Assembly (NCBI GenBank): GCA_029907255.1
Contig: JARYMF010000004.1
Location: forward strand, 62,001-126,000
Source of the DNA: Armatimonadota bacterium
GTDB taxonomy: Bacteria; Armatimonadota; UBA5829; DTJY01
Direction: 5' to 3'
Length of the DNA stretch: 64,000 nucleotides
The notes beneath the pieces were generated by a model. It was not told the DNA's origin. It was given only the letters and a program-made list of their open reading frames with translations, and made no database searches. The translations under genes and the position numbers were made by a program. Below, in pieces: positions 44,121 to 51,677 of this stretch. Within the stretch, counting starts at the first letter, position 1; each line of letters opens with the position of its first letter.

Positions 44121-44951
44121 ATGTTTTTCGACATGGACACCAAATACGACAAACTCAAAGATATTATTGGAAAAATGGATAGCATCCTGGTAGCCTATTC
44201 TGGCGGGGTGGATAGCACGCTACTCCTAAAGGCTAGCCTCGATGTGCTCGGAGATCGGGTACTTGCTGTGATAGCGACTTCCGAGACATACCCAGCCGAC
44301 GAGATAGAGCAAGCGGAGAAAACAGCAACTGAACTTGGCGCCCGCGTGATTAAGATTCGCACCCATGAGCTCGATAACCCATCTTTCGCAATAAATACCC
44401 CTGAAAGGTGTTACCATTGCAAAAGAGAAGTATTCGCTAAGCTCAAACAAGTCGCGGCAGGGGCCGGTCTCAAATGGGTAGCCCATGGTGCAAACGTTGA
44501 CGACCTAAAAGATTACCGTCCTGGGGCAAAAGCTGCCTCTGAGATGGGTATACGCGCACCACTTCAGGAAGCAGGCCTTACAAAGGCGGATATTCGCGAG
44601 ATTTCTCGCGAGCTTGGCTTGCCGACATGGGATAAGCCATCTCTCGCTTGCCTAGCCTCAAGAATCCCCTATGGAGTACAAATCACTGCAGAAGCCCTAC
44701 AGAAGGTCGACAAAGCAGAAACAGCACTCAAAGGTCTAGGCTTCCGACAGGTTAGAGTTAGGCATCATGATACCATCGCCCGAATTGAGGTTGAGATGGA
44801 AGAGCTACCAAAGTTGCTGGATTCCAAAATTCGGCCTAAGGTGGTCGAGGAACTCAAAAAGGTTGGATACCTATACGTAGCCGTTGACCTTGAAGGCTAC
44901 CGCACTGGAAGCATGAATGAAGCCTTGAATACAAAAGCCAAAACTAATTAA
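44121..44951 (+). CDS. larE: Nickel-pincer cofactor sulfur transferase LarE
   Basis: 276 residues (an ATG at 44133 is an alternative start). LarE adenylates the carboxylates of pyridinium dicarboxylate mononucleotide and inserts sulfur. The PP-loop SILVAYSGGVDSTLLLKASLD is at about residues 20-40. There are three conserved-looking cysteines: ERCYHCKREVF (CxxC, about 95-98) and PSLACLASRIPYG (about 174). The Lactobacillus enzyme sacrifices one cysteine, whereas the three-cysteine type is known to hold a [4Fe-4S] cluster that carries the sulfur, so this should be the catalytic, cluster-dependent type. It is followed by larB and larC. Confidence 0.95.
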   Translation: MFFDMDTKYDKLKDIIGKMDSILVAYSGGVDSTLLLKASLDVLGDRVLAVIATSETYPADEIEQAEKTATELGARVIKIRTHELDNPSFAINTPERCYHCKREVFAKLKQVAAGAGLKWVAHGANVDDLKDYRPGAKAASEMGIRAPLQEAGLTKADIREISRELGLPTWDKPSLACLASRIPYGVQITAEALQKVDKAETALKGLGFRQVRVRHHDTIARIEVEMEELPKLLDSKIRPKVVEELKKVGYLYVAVDLEGYRTGSMNEALNTKAKTN

Positions 44952-45005
44952 TAACTAGTGGTGACTAATAAGGTTTTATGATTCCAAGCTTCCACTAACT
45001 CAAAA

Positions 45006-45761
45006 ATGGACATCAATTCCCTGCGAGAAATACTGAACGCTTTGCAATCAGGCGAAATAACGGTTGACGAAGCAGTATCCAAACTGCGTAACCTGCCATA
45101 CGAGGACCTCGGCTACTGCAAAATAGATCACCATCGTAGCATCCGTACCGGCTTCCCAGAGGTAGTATTTTGCCAAGGGAAGACCCCCCAACAGATTGTT
45201 GAAATTATTAAACGTCTAGCTGCGATAAACCCAACTGTGTTGGCAACTCGGGCAGATAAAGCTGCATATGAAGCCGTAAAGCGCGAGATTCCTCACGCTA
45301 TTTATCACGAAGCCGCGCGAATGATAATAGTAAGGAGTAAAGAAGACAAACCCCAAGCCGTCAATGGCGAAAAATATATTTTGGTGGTTTCCGCCGGAAC
45401 AGCAGATATCCCAGTTGCCGAAGAGGCAGCGGTTACCGCCGAAGCAATGGGAAGCAGGGTCGAGCGCATCTATGACATCGGTGTCGCTGGCTTGCATAGA
45501 CTTCTAAACCAAAAGGAAAAACTCGACAATGCCAATGTCATTATTGTTGTCGCGGGAATGGAAGGAGCACTCGCAAGCGTCGTTGGAGGATTGGTTAGCA
45601 AGCCAGTTATAGCTGTACCAACAAGCATTGGATATGGCGCAAGCTTTGCTGGATTGGCGGCACTTCTTTCGATGCTCAATACATGTGCAGAAGGCGTAGC
45701 TGTCGTAAACATCGACAACGGGTTTGGCGCAGGCTACTTCGCACATTTAGTGAATAAATAA
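45006..45761 (+). CDS. larB: Nickel-pincer cofactor biosynthesis protein LarB
   Basis: 251 residues. Carboxylates and hydrolyses nicotinic acid adenine dinucleotide to the pyridinium dicarboxylate precursor. The N-terminal part has LQSGEITVDEAVSKL and HHRSIRTGFPEVVFCQGKT; the C-terminal half is an AIR-carboxylase-like (PurE) domain with VVSAGTADIPVAEEAAVTAE, DIGVAGLHRLL and VVAGMEGALASVVGGLVSKPVI. It is 54 bp after larE and 22 bp before larC, all probably one transcript. Little SD is seen. Confidence 0.96.
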   Translation: MDINSLREILNALQSGEITVDEAVSKLRNLPYEDLGYCKIDHHRSIRTGFPEVVFCQGKTPQQIVEIIKRLAAINPTVLATRADKAAYEAVKREIPHAIYHEAARMIIVRSKEDKPQAVNGEKYILVVSAGTADIPVAEEAAVTAEAMGSRVERIYDIGVAGLHRLLNQKEKLDNANVIIVVAGMEGALASVVGGLVSKPVIAVPTSIGYGASFAGLAALLSMLNTCAEGVAVVNIDNGFGAGYFAHLVNK

Positions 45762-45783
45762 CCAAACAAAACGGAGAAGCCTC

Positions 45784-46974
45784 ATGCGAATTGCCTATTT
45801 TGACTGTTTTGCCGGAATTAGCGGCGACATGACGCTTGGAGCCTTGCTCGACTGCGGTGCCAATGAGGCAGAGTTCCGACAGGAGCTTGCTAAGCTCCCC
45901 GAAATTGAGTTTGAACTCAAAATTTCAAAAATAAATAAAAAAGGCATTCGGGCAACAAACGTCGAAGTATTGACATCCGAAGACCATCACCACCGCAGGC
46001 TAAAAGACATTTCCGACATCATAATATCAAGCGGCCTCTCAGAATCAGTCAAAGAGAAAGCTTTGGCTATTTTTAGGCGGTTGGCTGAAGCTGAGGCATT
46101 AGTTCACGGCACGAGTCCTGAGGAAGTGCATTTCCACGAAGTCGGAGCAATCGACGCAATAGTAGACATAGTCAGCGCTTGTATTCTAATCGAGCTCCTT
46201 GGCATCGAGAAAGTCATCGCATCTCCGCTTCCGATGGGTCGCGGCTTTGTCGAAGTTGCACATGGCAGAATACCACTGCCCGCTCCCGCAACTGTCGAGC
46301 TAGTAAAAAACATACCAATATATGATGCCGGCATCGAGGGAGAGCTAGTTACACCCACAGGAGCCGCTTTAATCTCCACGTTTGCGTCCGAATTTGGCGG
46401 CATGCCTTCTATGAGCATTCAATCCATAGGGTATGGGGCGGGCAAAGCTGAGTTCCAATTCCCAAATGTGTTGCGTGTGCTAATAGGCAATACTTCGCAA
46501 GAAGCGCTTTCTCCTACAGACTATGTCTCGATTATAGAAACAAATATTGACGATATGAACCCCGAGTTTTATGAGCTTATTTTTGAAAGGCTGTTCCAAG
46601 CAGGAGCGCTCGATGTATTTCTAACGCCAATCATCATGAAAAAAAGCCGCCCCGGAACCTTACTCAGCGCAATTTGCCCGACCGATAGGAAAGACATTGT
46701 GGCACAAGTTATGCTAGCAGAGACAACAACATTTGGCATTCGAATTTCGGATGCCAAGCGACGATGCCTCAATAGGAAGTGGGAGACAGCAACAACACGA
46801 TTCGGCGACATTCGCATTAAGGTCGGCATGATTGACGACACCGAGATTGTAGCCTCACCCGAATACGAAGACTGCCGAAAAGCTGCGGAGGCACATTCAG
46901 TTCCAGTGCGACAGGTGTATGATGAAGCCATAGCTGCCTACCGAGCAAAGACTAAAAGGGAGCTTCCCAAATAA
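45784..46974 (+). CDS. larC: Nickel insertion protein LarC
   Basis: 396 residues, start after GGAG with 7-nt spacing. Inserts nickel into the bis-thiocarboxylate cofactor in a CTP-dependent way. Opening IAYFDCFAGISGDMTLGALLD, a His-rich stretch EDHHHRRLKDIS (about 60-70), VHFHEVGAIDAIVDIV and a complete C-terminal domain (ETNIDDMNPEFYELI, SPEYEDCRKAA). In Lactobacillus plantarum larC is split and joined by frameshifting; here it is one uninterrupted frame. No larA homologue or nickel transporter gene is in the window, so the client enzyme is elsewhere. Confidence 0.96.
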   Translation: MRIAYFDCFAGISGDMTLGALLDCGANEAEFRQELAKLPEIEFELKISKINKKGIRATNVEVLTSEDHHHRRLKDISDIIISSGLSESVKEKALAIFRRLAEAEALVHGTSPEEVHFHEVGAIDAIVDIVSACILIELLGIEKVIASPLPMGRGFVEVAHGRIPLPAPATVELVKNIPIYDAGIEGELVTPTGAALISTFASEFGGMPSMSIQSIGYGAGKAEFQFPNVLRVLIGNTSQEALSPTDYVSIIETNIDDMNPEFYELIFERLFQAGALDVFLTPIIMKKSRPGTLLSAICPTDRKDIVAQVMLAETTTFGIRISDAKRRCLNRKWETATTRFGDIRIKVGMIDDTEIVASPEYEDCRKAAEAHSVPVRQVYDEAIAAYRAKTKRELPK

Positions 46975-47335
46975 CAATAACTTCGCCCATAACCAAAGGC
47001 AAAAAATCACACATTTTTGGCATTGCAACTGAGGAAGCGAGTCTTAACACAAGCAATGTTGGAAATATATTTCCAATAATAAGCAATGTATTCGGAAGAC
47101 GAGCCGTGGTCTCAAAAGAATAATCCCCAAACACCCCCTCTCAGCCTAGGTAAATCATCCTCATGCCTCTCTCCCCAAACTCCATTGTCGCTTCTCATAA
47201 TGGCAAAATTGCCCAAGCCTCTGCACTAAAACTCACTCGAACTTAAATAACTTTTTATTTAGGCTTACGATTCTTTTAAGGTTAACTCACTAAAATTAGA
47301 TTGGCGGCGGATAAAAAGTCAGCAACGCCTGTTGC
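46975..47335. other. Intergenic region with an 18-bp palindrome between direct repeats
   Basis: No gene is convincing here. The 18-bp perfect palindrome TTGGAAATATATTTCCAA lies at 47059-47076. The 9-mer AAGCAATGT flanks it at 47051-47059 and 47081-47089. No terminator of the strength seen elsewhere follows larC. A 60-codon minus-strand frame (46952-47134) has no ribosome site and no recognisable sequence. The remainder is AT-rich and featureless to me. Confidence 0.5.
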
Positions 47336-47365
47336 TTGCAAATACATCCGTGAAAACGTTATAAT
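47336..47365 (+). promoter_or_regulatory. Promoter of the hdr-flx operon leader
   Basis: TTGCAA (47336-47341), 18 bp, TATAAT (47360-47365). A start point near 47372 would give a leader of about 300 nt before hdrC. Confidence 0.65.
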
Positions 47366-47371
47366 GTATCG

Positions 47372-47660
47372 TTCAATCAAAACAGGTTATAAAGATTAAG
47401 TATGTCGAATCTGTTGGGCACCAACTACCTTGCAAAATAGACACCGGGGGCGCTAAATAAGTTGGTTGCCAGGCGAACAAAAAATGTTTTAACCCTGTAT
47501 CTATAGCCCCCATCGTGTCCTAAAGGTGTAGCTTTTACTACACAGAGTTGGTGTTTTCCTGCAGAGTAATTCCAAAAGCTGAAGCACATGATTGGCTTTG
47601 GAACGGCAATTTGGATAGGGGTTTAGGCTCCAATAAATCCTGAGCTCCCCAAGTTTTTCG
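47372..47660 (+). ncRNA. Structured leader RNA of the hdr-flx operon (pseudoknot, alternative helix, terminator-like hairpin)
   Basis: No coding frame fits. Pairings read by eye: helix A, 47417-47426 with 47460-47470 (10 bp, one bulge); helix B, 47440-47451 with 47506-47519 (11 bp, small internal loop). B starts in the loop of A and closes beyond it, forming an H-type pseudoknot. CACCAACT (47419-47426), one arm of helix A, is also perfectly complementary to AGTTGGTG at 47546-47553, so A can be displaced. Hairpins: 47526-47543 (GTGTAG/CTACAC) and 47570-47603 (9 bp). A GGGG/CCCC hairpin (47618-47650, with TTAGG/CCTGA inside) is followed by TTTTT and ends 10 nt before the GGAGG of hdrC. It does not match riboswitch classes, tmRNA, 6S or RNase P consensus that I know. 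Confidence 0.6.
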
Positions 47661-47670
47661 GAGGTTAGAA

Positions 47671-48234
47671 TTGCAAGCTATTGCCGAGGATAGAATACGT
47701 CTCACAGGCGAGAAGAAATTCTGCGACGAGATAACCGCGCTGAGCGGCCAGCCGGTGATTTCGTGCTACCAGTGTGGAGAATGCACTGCCGGATGCCCGG
47801 TAGCCTTCACTGCTGATATTATGCCGAATCAAGTTACTCGAATGGTTCAGGTTGGGCTAGAAGAACCTGTCCTCAGGTCTAGGATGATATGGCTTTGCGT
47901 TGGTTGTGAGACTTGCACAACGCGCTGTCCGCGCGGGATTGAGCTTGCAAAAGTAATGGACGCTCTGCGCGAGACAGCAGTTGCAAGGAAAATCAAACCC
48001 AGCGAGCCATCTATCAGCACATTCCACAAAACCTTCCTGGACTCCGTAGAGCGCATGGGCAGGGTGCACGAGATTACTATGCTCGCTGAATACAAGTTAA
48101 GGAGCGGAAAACTGTTTTCGGACTTACTTCTTGGCGCACGGATGTTCCTAAAAGGAAAATTGGCACTTATCCCAGAGTTCCTGAAAGGACGAAGTGATAT
48201 AAAGAAGATATTCAACAAAACTTTTGGAAAATAA
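47671..48234 (+). CDS. hdrC: Heterodisulfide reductase subunit C-like [4Fe-4S] protein
   Basis: 187 residues, TTG start with GGAGG and 6-nt spacing. Two [4Fe-4S] motifs: CYQCGECTAGCPVAF (about 31-45) and CVGCETCTTRCPRGIEL (about 76-92). HdrC passes electrons between HdrA and the active site in HdrB. It begins a seven-gene run hdrC-hdrB-hdrA-mvhD-flxC-flxB-flxA on one strand. The C-terminal 80 residues (TFHKTFLDSVERMGRVHE) are typical of the group. Confidence 0.93.
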   Translation: MQAIAEDRIRLTGEKKFCDEITALSGQPVISCYQCGECTAGCPVAFTADIMPNQVTRMVQVGLEEPVLRSRMIWLCVGCETCTTRCPRGIELAKVMDALRETAVARKIKPSEPSISTFHKTFLDSVERMGRVHEITMLAEYKLRSGKLFSDLLLGARMFLKGKLALIPEFLKGRSDIKKIFNKTFGK

Positions 48235-48284
48235 GCTTATTTTCGACTGCTTAATACTTTTATAGCAGCAGGAGTATTATAAAG

Positions 48285-49151
48285 ATGAGATATGCGTATT
48301 ACCCGGGCTGTTCGCTGCATTCGACTGCAAGAGATTATAATCTCTCGACCCTAGCTGTATGCAAGCAGCTCGGAATAGAGTTAGTAGAAATACCAGATTG
48401 GAACTGTTGTGGTGCAACTTCGGCACATGCCCTAAACCGCGATTTAAGCATTGCACTACCCCTTCGCAACTTAGCAATCGCCGAGACAATGGGCCTCGAT
48501 GTAATTGCACCATGTGCAGCATGTTTCAACCGAATGAAATCCTCAAACGTCGCAGTCAACGAAAATCCAGAGCTCCTAGCACGAATGAGCGACTTAATCG
48601 GGATGCCATACTCGGGCAAAATAAAAGTCCTTCCACTTTTGGCTGTCATTAACGAAATCGGCACCGAAACCATCCGCGAACACGTAAAGCGTCCGTTGGA
48701 GAATCTAAAGGTTGCACCATACTATGGTTGTCTTTTAGTTAGGCCGCCAGAAACGACGGAATTTGATGACCCAGAAGACCCACAGTCGCTCGACAATCTA
48801 ATTACTGCCCTGGGAGCTGAAGTGGTAAATTGGCCCTATAAGACAGAGTGTTGTGGCGCAGGCCTTTCGATCTCAAAGACTGAGGTTGTCTTGAAGCTAA
48901 CGCATGATATCCTCTCAATGGCAAAGCGCGCAGGGGCAAATTGTCTGGCGACAGCATGCCCTCTCTGCCAGTCGAACCTAGACCTTCGGCAGTCTGACGT
49001 GGAGAAAGCATATGGCGAGAAATACGGGCTTCCTGCGTTCTACTTCACGCAGTTAATGGGGATAGCATTCGGGCTTCCTGGTGCATCGCTCGGCTTAGAC
49101 AAGTTAATGGTTAGCCCCGAGCAAGTTCTGACCACCGGTGTGAGAGGTTAA
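48285..49151 (+). CDS. hdrB: Heterodisulfide reductase subunit B-like protein (two CCG domains)
   Basis: 288 residues. Both cysteine-rich CCG motifs that hold the noncubane [4Fe-4S] clusters are complete: YPGCSLHS, NCCGATSAH, APCAACFNR in the first half; YYGCLLVRP, ECCGAGLS, TACPLCQSN in the second. This is the disulfide-reducing subunit. The physiological disulfide in a bacterium without coenzyme M/B is unknown; a small protein disulfide such as DsrC is one option in sulfur organisms but none is nearby. Start spaced 10 nt after AGGAG. Confidence 0.94.
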   Translation: MRYAYYPGCSLHSTARDYNLSTLAVCKQLGIELVEIPDWNCCGATSAHALNRDLSIALPLRNLAIAETMGLDVIAPCAACFNRMKSSNVAVNENPELLARMSDLIGMPYSGKIKVLPLLAVINEIGTETIREHVKRPLENLKVAPYYGCLLVRPPETTEFDDPEDPQSLDNLITALGAEVVNWPYKTECCGAGLSISKTEVVLKLTHDILSMAKRAGANCLATACPLCQSNLDLRQSDVEKAYGEKYGLPAFYFTQLMGIAFGLPGASLGLDKLMVSPEQVLTTGVRG

Positions 49152-49152
49152 A

Positions 49153-51138
49153 ATGGCACGAGTAGGAGTTTTCGTCTGCTGGTGTGGATCAAACATAGCT
49201 AAGACAGTAGATGTGGAGAAGGTAGCCGAAGCAGCGTCGAAGATGCACTCGGTTGTCTACGCCACACATTACAAATATATGTGCTCAGAACCAGGCCAAA
49301 ACCTAATCAAAGAAGCAATCAAGGAGCACAGGCTTGATAAAGTTGTTGTCGCATCATGTTCGCCACGGCTTCACGAGCCAACATTTCAGCGGTGTATAAG
49401 CGAGGCAGGGTTAAACCCATATATGCTAGAAATGGCGAACATCCGCGAGCAATGCTCATGGGTGCACGACGACAAGGAGGCCGCTACTAAAAAAGCGATT
49501 GACCTTACAGCCATGGCTGTAGCGAAGGCGGCGAGAAACGAACCGCTCTTCGAGCAAAAAATTCCAATCACAAAGCACGCCCTCGTTATCGGTGGAGGAG
49601 TAGCAGGCATTCAAGCGGCGCTTGACATTGCTGATGCCGGGCACAAGGTTACGCTCGTTGAGCGGACGCCGAGCATAGGCGGTCGTATGGCGCAGTACGA
49701 CAAGACGTTCCCTACGCTCGACTGCGCCGCTTGCATACTGACGCCCAAAATGGTTGACTGTGCATCCCATCCAAATATCAGAATCCTTACTTACTCGGAA
49801 ATCGAAGAGGTCTCAGGCTTTGTCGGCAATTTTGAAGTTAAAATCCGAAAAAGAGCACGAAGCGTAGACATGACAAAATGCACTGGATGCGGCATCTGCT
49901 ACGAAAAGTGTCCAGTTAAGCTTCCCTCTGAGTTCGACGAAGGGCTCGGACAGAGACGAGCGATATACGTCCCATTCCCGCAGGCAGTGCCGAATGTACC
50001 GGTCATTGACCGCGAGAAGTGCCGCTGGTTTACCGAGGGTAAGTGCAGGGCATGCGAGAAGCTCTGCCCTTCCGGCGCCATCGCCTATGACCAACAAGAT
50101 GAAATAATTACCGAGAAATTTGGCGCAATCGTAGTTGCTACCGGCTTCAAACTATGGGACCACTCTGCCTACGGAAACTACGGCTATGGGAAGTACCCGG
50201 ATGTCATTTCAAGCCTTCAATTTGAACGGTTGATTAACGCATCAGGCCCGACAGAAGGCAAGCTAGTTAGGCCGTCTGACCACAAAGCACCAGAAAAAGT
50301 AGTTTTTCTTTCCTGCGTTGGTTCGCGCGACGATGAGCACGGTTACCCATACTGCTCAAAAGTCTGTTGCATGTACAACGCAAAGCATGCTCTCCTTCTG
50401 AAAGAAAAGTATCCCAACGCCCAAGCATACGTTTTCTACATGGATATCCGCGCTAATGGCAAAGGATACGAAGAGTTTGTTCGTCGAGCAATCGAAAAAT
50501 ATGGAGCAACCTATATTCGGGGCCGCGTTTCAAGAATATTTGAAACTGGCGACGGAAAGCTAATCGTCCGCGGGGCAGACACACTGCTTGGCAAGCCAGT
50601 TGAAATTGAAGCCGACCTCGTAGTTCTTGCTGCGGCAATGGAGCCGCAGTTAGATGCAAAAGAACTTGCACGAAAACTTGGCATCTCAACTGACGAGTAC
50701 AACTGGTTCAGCGAGGCACATCCAAAGCTTCGCCCCGTCGAAGTCTTGACATCCGGTATATTCTTGGCGGGCGCATGCCAGTACCCTAAGGACATCCCAG
50801 ACTCCGTAGCACAAGCCTCAGGAGCCGCCTCGAAAGTAATAGGGCTTTTCTCAAAGGATTACCTCCTGTCAGAGCCAACAGTGGCCGAAGTTAACGAGGA
50901 CACATGCGTAGGCTGCCTAATTTGCAAGGAAGTCTGCCCATTTAATGCCATCGAACCCAAGACAATCTACGATAAACAGGGCAACCCGCTAAAGGTCGTC
51001 GCTTCTGTAAACGAAGGCCTTTGCCACGGATGCGGGACGTGTGTGGCAGCTTGCCGGTCGGCATCGCTCCAGCTGAGAGGATTCAAGGACAACCAGTTAC
51101 TAGCAGAGGTAGACGCTCTAGCATATATAGAAGAGTAA
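49153..51138 (+). CDS. hdrA: Heterodisulfide reductase subunit A-like FAD/iron-sulfur protein
   Basis: 661 residues, start 1 bp after the hdrB stop, with GAGG in the overlap. HdrA holds the FAD that bifurcates electrons. N-terminal cysteine domain (FVCWCGSNI, KYMCSEPGQN), FAD site VIGGGVAGIQAALDIADAGHK, GGRMAQYDKTFPTLDCAACILTPKM, ferredoxin inserts CTGCGICYEKCP and CRACEKLCPSGA, the SCVGSRDDE block with CSKVCCMYNAKHA, and a C-terminal two-cluster ferredoxin (CVGCLICKEVCPFNA, CHGCGTCVAACRSA). All cysteines are cysteine, with no selenocysteine codon. Length fits the standard form. Confidence 0.96.
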   Translation: MARVGVFVCWCGSNIAKTVDVEKVAEAASKMHSVVYATHYKYMCSEPGQNLIKEAIKEHRLDKVVVASCSPRLHEPTFQRCISEAGLNPYMLEMANIREQCSWVHDDKEAATKKAIDLTAMAVAKAARNEPLFEQKIPITKHALVIGGGVAGIQAALDIADAGHKVTLVERTPSIGGRMAQYDKTFPTLDCAACILTPKMVDCASHPNIRILTYSEIEEVSGFVGNFEVKIRKRARSVDMTKCTGCGICYEKCPVKLPSEFDEGLGQRRAIYVPFPQAVPNVPVIDREKCRWFTEGKCRACEKLCPSGAIAYDQQDEIITEKFGAIVVATGFKLWDHSAYGNYGYGKYPDVISSLQFERLINASGPTEGKLVRPSDHKAPEKVVFLSCVGSRDDEHGYPYCSKVCCMYNAKHALLLKEKYPNAQAYVFYMDIRANGKGYEEFVRRAIEKYGATYIRGRVSRIFETGDGKLIVRGADTLLGKPVEIEADLVVLAAAMEPQLDAKELARKLGISTDEYNWFSEAHPKLRPVEVLTSGIFLAGACQYPKDIPDSVAQASGAASKVIGLFSKDYLLSEPTVAEVNEDTCVGCLICKEVCPFNAIEPKTIYDKQGNPLKVVASVNEGLCHGCGTCVAACRSASLQLRGFKDNQLLAEVDALAYIEE

Positions 51139-51194
51139 ATCAGGATTTGGGCTGTGGCGCTGAAATTTCGGATGAATCGTGGGGGACAAGTTAA

Positions 51195-51665
51195 GTGACG
51201 ACAGAAGTGAAAACCAACAACCTCAAAGCTGAGGAAACACAACAAGAAAAGGAAATATGGGAGCCGCGAATAATCGGTTTCTTGTGCAATTGGTGTACAT
51301 ACGCCGGGGCAGACCTAGCAGGTTCTAGCCGACTAAAGTACCCGCCAAACATCCGCGTCGTGCGCGTTCCTTGCTCAGGTCGTGTGAACCCCCAGCTTAT
51401 CATTAAAGCATTCGAACGTGGGTTTGATGGCGTCCTCGTTTCGGGATGCCATCCAGGCGACTGCCATTACTCAAAAGGCAACTATTTCGCCCGACGACGA
51501 ATTATGCTGCTTAAGCAGATGTTGGAATACATGGGCATAGAACCCGAGAGGTTTCACTTTGACTGGATTTCGGCCGCAGAAGGTCAAAAGTTCGCCGAAG
51601 TCGTAGAGCAATTCACCGAACAGGTACGCAAAGCAGGACCGTTCAAGGGAGTGGGAGCCAGATAG
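51195..51665 (+). CDS. mvhD: MvhD/FlxD-like [2Fe-2S] electron-transfer subunit
   Basis: 156 residues, GTG start. Family blocks: IIGFLCNWCTYAGADLAGSSR, VVRVPCSGRVNPQLIIKAFERGFDGVLVSGCHPGDCHYSKGN and RFHFDWISAAEG. MvhD links a hydrogenase or, in bacteria, the Flx dehydrogenase to HdrA. Its N-terminal 25 residues are charged and extra. No hydrogenase genes are here, so it should connect HdrA with the flx subunits downstream. Confidence 0.94.
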   Translation: MTTEVKTNNLKAEETQQEKEIWEPRIIGFLCNWCTYAGADLAGSSRLKYPPNIRVVRVPCSGRVNPQLIIKAFERGFDGVLVSGCHPGDCHYSKGNYFARRRIMLLKQMLEYMGIEPERFHFDWISAAEGQKFAEVVEQFTEQVRKAGPFKGVGAR

Positions 51666-51677
51666 GTTTTGGTGATT

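Noticed and set aside
45784-46974. Programmed frameshift in larC
   Set aside because: The frame is uninterrupted and full length, so no frameshift is needed here.
46952-47134. A 60-codon minus-strand frame in the gap after larC
   Set aside because: No SD, overlaps the larC end, and no similarity to any family I know.
47372-47660. Known RNA classes (tmRNA, RNase P, 6S, cobalamin, SAM, c-di-GMP, T-box)
   Set aside because: I looked for their conserved cores, such as the RNase P GAGGAAAGTCC motif, tmRNA ends, the T-box AGGGTGG motif and cobalamin box elements. None is present. A formal Rfam scan could overturn this.
49153-51138. Selenocysteine in HdrA
   Set aside because: No in-frame TGA occurs at the ligand positions; all are cysteine.
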